The notes beneath the pieces were generated by a model. That model made no database searches. It worked only from the letters and a program-made list of their open reading frames with translations, and was not told where the DNA came from. From Hofstenia miamia (Eukaryota > Xenacoelomorpha > Acoela), in the NCBI GenBank assembly GCA_004352715.1, contig SCFE01000001.1, positions 7,354,495 through 7,418,494 on the forward strand: DNA of 64,000 nucleotides, written 5' to 3'. A program made the position numbers and the translations under genes. How positions within the stretch are numbered: the stretch's first letter is position 1; each line of letters opens with the position of its first letter. Positions 14,066 to 24,800 of the stretch are shown in pieces.

Positions 14066-15206
14066 TTATTATTATTATGTCCGCTGCCCTCGAGAACAGT
14101 CGGTTGTCGCTCTCTCTCCATGAGAGTATTATTAACGATCTATTAAGTGGCGCAACAGAAATTAATGACGTAATTACCGCGATTCAATGCAAAAAGAAAA
14201 CGCCACTGCATCAACTTTTCTCAAAGCTCAATGAGGAACACGCAAGAGAAGCCCTGTTGTACCTATTTGAAGAGTCCTTGAAATCATCAAAATCAACATC
14301 CACCCAATCGTCTCCAACAAAGCTTAAAGAATCCGACATTTCTAAAAGTCCTCCCCAATCAGCTGAATCTTCAAAACTACAATCAGAAGCTCCAAATACA
14401 TCAAGAAAATCTGTTAAGTCTTTAAAGGAGAACACAACAACTCTAATAATTTCTAACTCCATTTTGAGACACGCTCGCTCAAAAAATCTACTGTCAGGAC
14501 AGATCGTCACAATCCATAGTTATCGTGGATTGGCAACCCATCAGCTAAAAGAGAAGATTGACGATTATCCAAAACAGAAAATTAAACATATTTACTATAA
14601 TAGTCCAAAAAATGATATTCAGAGGCGCTATGAAATGTCCAAGGTATTCAGCGGCGCTATAATAATTATTATTATTATTATTATTATTATTATGTCCGCT
14701 GCCCTCGAGAACAGTCGGTTGTCGCTCTCTCTCCATGAGAGTATTATTAACGATCTATTAAGTGGCGCAACAGAAATTAATGACGTAATTACCGCGATTC
14801 AATGCAAAAAGAAAACGCCACTGCATCAACTTTTCTCAAAGCTCAATGAGGAACACGCAAGAGAAGCCCTGTTGTACCTATTTGAAGAGTCCTTGAAATC
14901 ATCAAAATCAACATCCACCCAATCGTCTCCAACAAAGCTTAAAGAATCCGACATTTCTAAAAGTCCTCCCCAATCAGCTGAATCTTCAAAACTACAATCA
15001 GAAGCTCCAAATACATCAAGAAAATCTGTTAAGTCTTTAAAGGAGAACACAACAACTCTAATAATTTCTAACTCCATTTTGAGACACGCCCGCTCAAAAA
15101 ATCTACTGTCAGGACAGATCGTCACAATCCATAGTTATCGTGGATTGGCAACCCATCAGTTAAAAGAGAAGATTGACGATTATCCAAAACAGAAAATTAA
15201 ACATAT
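13979..15206 (+). repeat. 615-bp near-perfect tandem duplication (two copies)
   Basis: Copy 1 is 13979-14593 and copy 2 is 14594-15206. The repeat includes the right end of the subterminal-repeat element, the ATT microsatellite and the first half of LINE ORF1. Outside the microsatellite I see only a few substitutions, so it is recent. The offset is 615 (3 x 205), so one reading frame runs through both copies. Confidence 0.9.
14077..14592 (+). pseudogene. Duplicated 5' half of LINE ORF1
   Basis: It encodes the same first 172 residues as the intact ORF1, up to the start of SGNH block III (HI), then runs through 14 junction codons into the next copy. It lacks blocks III and V, so on its own it cannot form the hydrolase fold. 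It is in frame with the downstream copy, so a 567-codon double protein is formally encoded. Confidence 0.85.
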
Positions 15207-15723
15207 CGTGATAAACACCGGAGTTATCGATGCTATAGAATCTCCTGAGTCATTTAAGCAAAACCTTAATGAACTGATAAACTCTGTCAAGGCCACCTTC
15301 TCTCCAGAACATATACATCTTGTCGAAATTGTCCCCCTATCAAAGCCATCTCTTATGTCAAAAAACAGAGTCATCTACAATCTAAACTCTGTCATACGCT
15401 CATTCGAAAGTCAAAGTCAACGAATTCATGTTATAGAAGCATTCGAAAATTTCTTAACAGCTCCCAAAGTCGTAAACACAAGCCTCAATGCTCATGATGG
15501 AATCCACCTATCTCGCAAGGGTCTAGCTGTACTAATTTCAATCATTAAACGCCATTTTTCTGGTTCTCATCCAAGACCATATCCAAGCTCTTTCATTCGT
15601 CCTGGCATTTCTTATTCAAAGATGACCTCACAACTTCAGAATCAATGCTCTCACAAATTCTCTAATGAAGATCTACAACTACTCACTCGATCAGTTCTCT
15701 CTTCGCTACTAAATCGTCTATAA
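14692..15723 (+). CDS. LINE ORF1, SGNH-hydrolase-like protein
   Basis: An intact 343-residue ORF1. Residues 1-70 are charged and probably helical, 70-118 is a Ser/Lys/Pro-rich linker, and 119-290 is an SGNH-hydrolase (esterase) fold like that in CR1/L2 ORF1 proteins. Visible blocks are TTLIISNSILRH (121-132, nucleophile Ser region), SYRG (148-151, block II Gly), HIVINTGVIDA (171-181, block III) and AHDGIHLSRKG (267-277, Asp-x-x-His block V). The Asn of the usual GxND block is Ile here (GVID), so oxyanion-hole function is doubtful. The frame stays open upstream to 14020 through poly-Ile from the ATT repeat and a duplicated partial copy of residues 1-172. I chose 14692 because that Met opens the repeated module in both copies. 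The stop TAA is separated from the ORF2 ATG by one base, suggesting coupled translation. Confidence 0.82.
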   Translation: MSAALENSRLSLSLHESIINDLLSGATEINDVITAIQCKKKTPLHQLFSKLNEEHAREALLYLFEESLKSSKSTSTQSSPTKLKESDISKSPPQSAESSKLQSEAPNTSRKSVKSLKENTTTLIISNSILRHARSKNLLSGQIVTIHSYRGLATHQLKEKIDDYPKQKIKHIVINTGVIDAIESPESFKQNLNELINSVKATFSPEHIHLVEIVPLSKPSLMSKNRVIYNLNSVIRSFESQSQRIHVIEAFENFLTAPKVVNTSLNAHDGIHLSRKGLAVLISIIKRHFSGSHPRPYPSSFIRPGISYSKMTSQLQNQCSHKFSNEDLQLLTRSVLSSLLNRL

Positions 15724-15724
15724 A

Positions 15725-18700
15725 ATGAGGTTGATTTTAAAATTTTTATTCATATACTTACTGTTATTTGCATATTGCAATTTTAGTCAAATCATTATTC
15801 CGATAGTATTTCACAGTAAAAATCCTCGTATTACTATTAAAAAATTGAAATTATTACAAGAAAATTTCATAAAATGTATTCCTGCTTCATTGAAAAATAT
15901 TCAAATTCATATAGGTTTACTTCTTTTTATTTCCGGAGATGTAGAGCTTAATCCCGGTCCGATCTTTTTGGAAAGTGAAATTATTAATCTAAGGCAATAC
16001 AATCGAAATTTCAAAATTGTGTACATTAATGCCAGGAGTTTGATAGCTAATAAAATCGATTTTTTTAACATTGTACAAAAAGTTGGTAGAAATGCAATTT
16101 ATGCTTTAACCGAAACATGGATTTCAGATAACTGCAATCTATATAATTACAATCCAGATCCTAACATCTTTAAGGCCTATTAGAAGTAGTAAAGGAGGTG
16201 GACTAATGCTATTAGTTCCAAAAAAATTTAAATCTAAATTGCGAAAAGACCTAGAATTAGAGGACGCAAAATTTGAAACCCTTTGGATAGAGATCTTCTC
16301 TTTAAAGGATAAAACCCAATCTGAGCTTTTTAATATAAGTTACAATCCAAGTAAAAGTTTATTATCTCAATTTGCTAAATACAAAAAACAAGAATTAAAT
16401 CAAGTAGTTTACGAAAATAAAATCATTAATCTTCTAGGCGATTTTAATGCAAATTTTTTCACTCATTATGAGTCCAAAAAAATACTGAATATTTGTGCAG
16501 AATATGGTCTAAATATAGTAAATGACACCACACCAACTAGGCAAAACAATCTAATTGATTATTTCTTAACAGACAGTTCTTTTAATTTCTCAACTTCTAT
16601 TTACGAATGTTTCAGTGACCATAACCTCTGTGTATATATTAGCGATTCCAAAATTTGCAACCGTAACTATAAAATTGTATACAAAAGAGATTACACGAAT
16701 TTTTCAGATAAGGTCTTTGAAAATTTATTACAAAACGTTGCATGGGATTATATTTATACGCTACGATTTGGCAATGAGATGCTTAAATTTATCGAAAAGC
16801 AAATTGATATTTCTCTAAATAAGCTGGCGCCGTACAGACGCAAGCTAATCAAGAACAACGTTCAGTTGAACCTGCAAACTCCGCGGGACTCCCACGAAGT
16901 TAAGCAACATGTCGCCACTAAAAATCAATTATTTCAGCTAGCGCGTCAAACTCAATGTAATGTTGATTGGATTAATTATCATGATTCGAAGAAATTAATT
17001 AAAAATTTACGCAAGACTGCTCATACAAAGAAGATAAGGCAATATTTCCAAAATTTGAAAAATAGTAAAAATAAATGGGGCTTTATTCAAAGATGTTTAG
17101 GAAATCATAAAAGTGTTAATAGCAGCATTAATGAATTAAGGATAGGAAATAATGTTTGCAATAACAAAATTGAAATAGCCAATCACTTAAATGAAACTTT
17201 TGTAAATCTCGGAAATTTCAAATTTGGCAAATTTGATAAAAAACTCAAGTATTCACAAAAACATTGTAACTCAAAATTCGATTTTCGAATGGCGACATAT
17301 TATGAATTGAAAAATATTGTTAAAAAAATTGATGTGAATAAATCAATTGGATCTAATAGAATCCCGTATTTTGTTCTAAAAAAAAATTTACACGTGTTTG
17401 GTAGGCATCTACTTTTTGCTTTTAATCAATGTATTTCAGACAACAATTTCCCCGAAATCTTAAAAAATGCGGATGTTACACCTGTTTTTAAAAGTGGAGA
17501 TCATTTAGAAGCTCGCAATTATAGGCCAATTAGTATAACTCATCCATTCTCTAAAGTATTTGAAAAATTAATTGCTATTCAAATTTATGGATACCTTAAT
17601 GATAACAAAATTCTGTCAAAAAATCAATTTGGTTTTCGCATAGGTCATAGCACATCAGATGCAATTTTATCGATTACAGAAAAAATTAAATTCAATCTAA
17701 GTAAGCAATTGACTAGTACTGTTGCTTTACTAGATCTTAGTAAAGCATTTGATTCAATGGATTTCAAAATTTTGCAAAATAAATTATTAAATCTAGGTTT
17801 TAGTTCATCTTCGGTATGCTTCATCATGAGCTTTTTATGCAATAGACAACAACGTGTCAAATTAGGTGAAAAATTTTCTAGTTTTTTAGGTACCGTACGT
17901 GGTGTTCCTCAAGGGACTGTTTTAGGTCCTATACCTTTTGCGCTATATGTCAATGATATGTCTGATCATATAAATTCAACTACCTTATATCAATATTCTG
18001 ATGATACTTGTCTCCTGAATACTGCAAAAAATGCATTTATTTCGAGTAAACTGTTACAAAAAGATGTAGAGTCGCTCTCAAATTATTTTTCGCAAAACAA
18101 AATAAAAATAAATATTGACAAACCCCAATTTATAGTATTTACTCCTACTGACAATGCAGCGTCACACAAAATTACTCTCGAAATTGACAACACCACTATA
18201 CATCAAAAAAAATTGGTAAGTTATTTAGGTGTAGAAATTGACGCTAACCTTAATTTTTAAAATTTCTTTTCTGCTAAATTGAAAAAAATGGCATCCGGTG
18301 TTAAACTGCTCTATCAAGTTCGGGAAATAGGTAATAACTATCATAAACAAGTAATCAATGCTTTTGTGCTCAGTAAATTTCAATATTGCAGTTTCCTATT
18401 TCAAAATCTAAGTGTTTCTCAACGAAAATCCCTAACTAAAATTTATAATTGGGCTTTAAGAACAATAAAATTTATTCCAAAGCACGAATCCATCTCCTCT
18501 CTACGTAATGAATTTAATAATATAGGTCCTATACACGCTATTCAATCTCAAACTATGTGCATCATGTATAAATATGTTAACCAACGCAAATCACTTCATT
18601 TTCTGAATGACTACCTAAAATTAAGCAATCGAACTAAAAAGTACCATAGTATTCTAAACAGCAAAAGCTCATTTTCCCTGAATGCATCCCAACAATGGAA

Positions 18701-18830
18701 TTCTCTACCCCTATTCATAAGGAATGCAAAGTCATATAAGTGTTTCAAAAGCAGGCTAAAAATTTTTTTGTTAAGGATGCAACAAATGCTAGGAAATGCA
18801 AGCACATTTAATGATTATATACATATCTAA
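15725..18830 (+). pseudogene. LINE ORF2: 2A motif, APE endonuclease, reverse transcriptase (one frameshift, one stop)
   Basis: Order of parts: a hydrophobic signal-like N-terminus (MRLILKFLFIYLLLFAYC); a 2A motif; APE endonuclease with YINARSL (N motif), ALTETWI (E motif), GGGLMLLVP, NLLGDFN and SDHNLC; a basic linker; and RT with NYRPISITHPFSKVFEKL, QFGFR, motif A LLDLSKAFDSM, motif B RGVPQGTVLGPIPF, motif C QYSDDTCLL (Tyr-Ser-Asp-Asp for the usual YADD) and SYLGVEID. It ends in an RT-distal region (SGVKLLYQVRE). A one-base frameshift near 16170-16176 separates 15725-16183 from 16206-18260, where PIRSSKGGGLM resumes. An in-frame TAA at 18258 precedes 18279-18830 in the same frame. With only two lesions it was active recently. 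It follows ORF1 at a one-base gap. Confidence 0.88.
15935..15961 (+). other. 2A ribosome-skipping motif (GDVELNPGP)
   Basis: ORF2 residues 71-79 read GDVELNPGP, a full match to the D-x-E-x-N-P-G-P consensus at which ribosomes skip the Gly-Pro bond. It is preceded by hydrophobic IGLLLFIS, as in known 2A peptides. Such motifs have been reported upstream of the endonuclease in APE-type LINEs of several animals. It would release a 78-residue hydrophobic leader from the endonuclease/RT protein. Confidence 0.85.
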
Positions 18831-18989
18831 ATAGCAATATGCAAATGAGTGCTCATTGTTTCTTCTAGTGCTTTATAATATTTTGTAAACTTTTATTTTT
18901 TTTTATATATATATATATTTGTAGTTTATAGATTTTGTATTTTCGTTTTCTACATTTGTACAAGCAAGATTTAATAAATTGCTTTTGAC

Positions 18990-21180
18990 TCTTATTATTA
19001 AATAGATTTATTAACTTAATACAGGTCTACAAATTTACTAAACAGTCAACAAAATTATTTATGGAATGATGAACTGCAAGATTATTAGCATGAGTTGCAT
19101 GGGCAATCAAGATAATGTGTGCATTTAATATCAGTATTAAAAGTGCAGTGTAGATGTAATCTGCAATAAACTAGAAATTTTATTGACAGTGCGGACATCA
19201 TCAACTAAATTAATAATCGTGTTTATATGAATAACGTTTGCCAAGCGAGTGGTGCCGTTAAAATAGAAGTAAGCAGTCATTGATTACTTCAAACGTGTTA
19301 CTTGAAAAAGATTAAAAATTTTAGAACATAATCTTGGGCGGTTTGGGTATTATAAAGATTTATAATCAAAAGCATTGAGATCCAAGCAGTTTGTTAGAAG
19401 TTTGTTTAAATCATGCAATACATAAAATTGAAAGAGTAGAGGAACTGGGAATAACTTGACGCTAAGAAGTCTAATTTTGTAGTTTCCAATATTTTGAAAG
19501 AATAGTAAACTCAACATGTTTGAAAATATCATTACACTGATATGTTAAGGGAGTTCTATTCATACTTATTGAAACATCACAATATGTTTTATTTACAAAT
19601 TGACGAATGATTTCTCAAAATTGATCATGATTTAATTCTAAAAGACCTAGAAACCCAGAAATATTTCATTTTAGTAACTCTCATAGTCATTTTATAAAAC
19701 AATATGAAATTGGAAATCAAGCAAAAAATCTTTAACAAATTGTAGAACAACAACAAAACCTAAAATATTCACATTTTCATTTGGAAACTTATTTTTTGGG
19801 AAAGGTTTCAGAATCTGTACATGAAAGCCAAATTGCACGCTATATACACCTGCGTTATTGATAACTACCCTTATGAGTTTCATATACGATTGAACATTTC
19901 GATCTTCTCTTTGCCAAATCACGACGTTTTCTGAAAAAAATCTAAACTACTGAAAAAATAGCCAAATCAGTAAACTATACTTTGCTTTTCCATTTTTTTA
20001 AGAATTATACTTTTCTTTCTAAAATAAAAGACGGTGATTTACTCAGAGGAATTCGAATTCAATTACAAATAATTGATCACAGTAAATAGGTGTTTAGACA
20101 TGTTTTCGTCTGTTTTGCTTATACGTCTTTGAGTTAGAGTGCCACAATATTTGTTGAAGGATCTCTAAGCTAACACCAGGGAAGGAACAACCTTGTGGAA
20201 GCAAAATATATTGATTACACCCCAAAGGTCTCATGCTAGGACAGCACCGAATCCTGAAAATCTCCTAATAGAACACCCATGAACATAAAATATGAATTGC
20301 TGCATTTTAAGCTATACGTCATACTATACTCTTCAGATGGGCAATGAGTGCAAGTGTGCGGGTAAATCAGAAATCGTAATTCCAGTTGAACTAAACGCTA
20401 GTTCAAGGGCTACTTCTGCAACTTGTTAAATAAGATATTGCTTTTTTGGAAGTGTAGTACTTCCAATATGATAGGAGATCCAATTTTTCAATATAACGAA
20501 ATTCCGTGGCCTTGCATATGTTTCTAATATTCTGACTGGCAGCAAGATGGTACATCGTTTACAATCAAGCAGTTTTCAATTTCTGGGCTTGAATATGAAA
20601 AAACTACAAACCAATGGCTTCTGTTTCTGTGGGTTGAGTAGGTTGGAATTTTAGCGATGAGGCCACCTTCTAATATATTATAGTTCTGAGAAATGCAACT
20701 ATCCACATTGATGAGTTTCAAAATTTGTAAAACGTAGACAAAAAAGTATTGCATAAAACATTTTAAAATTTTGCTCCCAGGATTTTAAAGATTCTGTCAA
20801 TCTTTCAAATCAAAAATTTCTCCCGATCCCGCAGAGGTATTACCGCACGACTCTAAGAGGAGAGAAGTTGATCGACTATGTCTTCATTTCTGCGTAGAAA
20901 TTCTTCAAATATAATCAATACATTTGACCTGTAATAATAATTCTGCTTTTTCTGAGTTTTTCCTTGAAATTCACCATTTTTTAGTTTTACTAGCCAAATC
21001 CAGGCCTTATCACATTCACAAAAAATCTTTGTATTATACTTAAATCATAAATTCTGCGTGCAGCCTGACATACCTTTAAAAATATAGAGATTTAAGTTTT
21101 TGCGTTAAATTTCTTTCCAACAAAATATAATTTTGCTCTAATTTGAAAATTTTTGATGTGAAATTTTTGTTTCAATTATA
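18990..21180. other. Intergenic, no supported gene
   Basis: Two minus-strand open stretches (20754-20524, with GGLIAKIPTYSTHRNRSHW, and 19922-19692) look compositionally protein-like. I could not link them with splice sites or match them to a family, so they are left unassigned. Confidence 0.4.
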
Positions 21181-21305
21181 GCAAATGCAGCACAGCCAAT
21201 TATTTCATGTACCTAATCTTAAAAAAGATTTTCCAAATTCAAGACAATTTGGTTAAATTTAGAATAATTGTTTAAACATGATGTATGTTACGAAATTAAT
21301 GTTAA

Positions 21306-21827
21306 ACGTATCATTTAATGCAATCAAAATACAAGATACTCCCGCATTTATATAAATTTTCTAAAATTATGCTGAAGGCAGATGATGAATCACAAAAGTT
21401 TTTAAGAAGATTGAACAATTATGGTTTTTCTCGTGGATATGGCATGGCCGCTGAAAAATATGCTGTGTTCTTTAGGGAAAATAAATATTTAGATTCAAAT
21501 CCCACTGAAAAGCACAAGGAGCTAATTAATATGTTCGATATTAAAAGCTGTGAAGATGATTTTACTGCACTTTGGTAAATAATTAATTAATAATAATTGT
21601 ACATAGGAATAGTAAAGAATCTCCTGACTTGACCCCCGTCTCTTCAGGTTTGTTCATACAGTGAAATTTTCTTTACAACTAGAAGAGAGTGTATTATCAA
21701 ATTTCAATACAATTCTGAATTGAATTATATATATATATNNNNNNNNNNNNNNNNNNNNNNNNNNNNNNNNNNNNNNNNNNNNNNNNNNNNNNNNNNNNNN
21801 NNNNNNNNNNNNNNNNNNNNNNNNNNN

Positions 21828-21861
<34 letters not shown>

Positions 21862-24800
21862 CTGGGTGCTGGGGGCTGAAGGTGCACTTTCTATTTTTTT
21901 GCAAAAAAAATTGTACCTATTGTGCTATTCTTCTGTCTACCGTTTAGTTTACAGATTTTCAAGCGATTTTACAACACTATATAGATGTCATATCGCGTTC
22001 CACTAATTTTGAAAGAACATACTATAAAATTTCGGCTTAAATCTGAATTTTTTACAAATTTAGATTCTATGAAAATTTTTTCATTAAATTTTTTTCGAAC
22101 ATTATAACATTCTCCTTAATACATTCTCCATTGACATTTTCAAAATTTAGGTGTGAAATGGCAATTAATTCTATTGATATGTTTTTTGGGTTAGTAGCAT
22201 TTAATGGCTTTGTAGGGACTTTGTTAACAGACCCGGAACTACGCCCAATGATGGAAGAGCTCCTAAACTCTTTGGCTCCAGTAATTGATGTACACAGATG
22301 TATCGTGCTAGAATATCTATTTTCACACGAGTACAGGGAGAGTAGACCTGCTAAAGATTTCCCCGAAGCTCTGAAAAATCTTTTCAATGTTTGTTTTAAC
22401 AGGGCTTTGATTATGATAAAATACTTCACTGCTTTCTCTGAAGATTATCAGAATTTCTGTGTACGATTTGTTGGGACTCAAATGATGAAAAGGTATGTTG
22501 TAATAATTTCTAATTTTTCAAACCACAAAGGTTGATTTTACTCACTGTGCACCTCAATATAAAACTTGATCACTTATAGTTGCGGGTATTTTTTATTCCA
22601 TGGACCTGATTATATAAACTCTAGGTATTCGGAGGATTTGAAAGTTTTCTAAAGTATACCTATATTCATCGAAGAATAGTTACACAATTTTAAGCATTTA
22701 AGATTTAGCAATATTCCTCATTACGCAGAAGCGCATCCACTAATACATGTAAATGTGTCCCAGTGTTCTGCGACCATGGCCGTGTTCTGAACATTATGTT
22801 GAGCAATTTATTTCCATTATTTTATTTGTATTTTTGTTTTTATAACTTAGTCGCTTTGACCATAGTTTTTTTAATTGTTCGAAATTTTCTTTGTCAAATG
22901 AGTACATTTTCACAGGGATATCATACAAAATACTTTGTAGATCAGTTCTGCGAAAAGGTGAGCATGGCGGAGTACTTATCGCTTCAAATTCTAGTAGCTT
23001 AAGCTTTCAATCACTCCACATAGATTTTAATTCTTAATTATTATGCTACAAAATATTTCTTACCTTCTTGTGTGCTTATATAATCCTCCTGAAAAGAGTA
23101 GATATAGTTTTCAGTCGAATGATCTTAATTTATATCTTTATGAATGTTATAGATATTTTTCAGCTAAATCGCCATAACAGAATACATGATTTTATTAGGA
23201 GATCTCAATCTACCAAATGTTCATTGGCATCAACTGACCTTTATGAAAACGAGATTCTAGATATACTAATCCAGTTTTTTAATTTTTCCAACCATTAATG
23301 CGGAAATATACTAGATGTTTTGCTATCAACCGATGATATATTCAATCTTTCAAGTATTCCACCATCAGATCATTATATATCTTATTATTATTTTATTTCT
23401 TTCACAATACCTACTTCAAATAAGACAAATACATTATCGAAAAAAAGTATTCTTACTCTCACTGTAATATTGCTGCCATAAAATTAATACGTTCTGATCC
23501 AAACTTTTTTCCTAACATATCATTATGTGATCCCATACAAAACTGGTATAACAGATTCCTCCCAATTATATATAGCTACATTCGAATTCGTCGAAAATGT
23601 CGTGAAAAACTTCCATATTTCTATTCTTCTCTAACAGTACACACTTTAAACCAAGAAGATCTACTGTTACACAGCTCCTTACATTCATTGATAAACTTTT
23701 TCGTTATAAGGATGATAATCTACCTGCTGCATGTATTTATTTAGACTTTTGTAAAGCATTCGACAAAATTTCACATTCTCTTATTTTTCATAAACTGAAA
23801 TGTTTTGGATCCGACGAAGACTTTGTTGGCTTACTTCACTCTTATCTTAGTGATCGACAATAATGCGTAAACATAAATGGACACATATCCTCTCAAAAAG
23901 TAGTAACTAGTGGGGATTCGCAAGGATCTGTTCTTGCAGTTATAATGTTCCCTATTTTTATTAATGATTTACCAGACTGTGCATTTTCCAGTTAATCATT
24001 TATGTATGCGGATGGCGGATGATTGTAAACTCCTAAATGCCGCTAATAATTGTATATCTCAACTGTAAAATGACATAAACGACTTTGTTGATTGGTCTAG
24101 TATGAATATTATGGAATTCAATGTATCTAAATGTGCGGCACTTCTTTTTTTAAGTTGCTCAGAAATCACTGATAACCTTACTATATACAACACTAAAATA
24201 CGATGGAAAACTAGAACAACTGATCTAGGGCTAATATTAAAAAATGATCTTACTTGGAACAACCATATTCACACACGTCTAAATAAAGCATATTCTGTTC
24301 TTTTCAAATTAAAAAGAAATTTACCTTACTCGTGCTCTCAGAAAGAAAAACTTACACTATTAAAAAGCATGTGTCTTTCCATCCTTACATATGCATCTTC
24401 AATATTCACACCATCTCTTCTGTGCTCACGTCTATTACTTCAATTTCAAAGTCGCGCTCTTAAATGGACATATCCATCTTCAAATCTCTCATTCAAGGAA
24501 GGACACAGGAAATGTAAACTACTACCTATTACTCTTTATCTGGAATATTTAGATTTAATTTTCTTTAATAAACTGGTTAATAATTATTATGACATCAATA
24601 TTCAAGTTTTTGTGAACATCGCACCAAGCTTAGTGTCAAGACGTAGTGATCGATTATTCATAGAATTTCCAAAATTTCGAAAATACTCTAGTGATAAATC
24701 ATTCTTTGTTCGAGCAATCCATCTTATAAATTTTCTTCATCTCAAAACAAAAATAAACTGTTTTGATACATTAAAAATATTAAAGGAAAAACTATTGGAC

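Larger units (their letters stand above)
14020..18990 (+). mobile_element. Young CR1/L2-like LINE with SGNH ORF1 and 2A-bearing ORF2
   Basis: A nearly full-length APE-type non-LTR retrotransposon. The order is a duplicated partial ORF1, complete ORF1 (14692-15723), a one-base spacer, ORF2 (15725-18830; one frameshift and one stop), and an AT-rich 3' UTR ending near 18990 with TTATTATTA. An esterase-like ORF1 together with endonuclease/RT ORF2 is typical of the CR1/L2 group. It is the least decayed transposon in the window. The 5' boundary is ambiguous because the ATG of ORF1 directly abuts an ATT microsatellite belonging to the neighbouring element. Confidence 0.85.

Noticed and set aside
14545-14736. 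Minus-strand frame containing a poly-Asn run
   Set aside because: Shadow of the ATT/AAT microsatellite and of the LINE ORF1 on the other strand.
14211-15125. Two identical minus-strand 99-codon frames
   Set aside because: Antisense shadows of the duplicated ORF1. Identical because of the 615-bp duplication.
22916-22960. Possible host exon with good AG and GT borders
   Set aside because: The phase conflicts with exon 22492, and another frame here reads as LINE endonuclease (GGVLIASN). Exon 27691 fits in phase.
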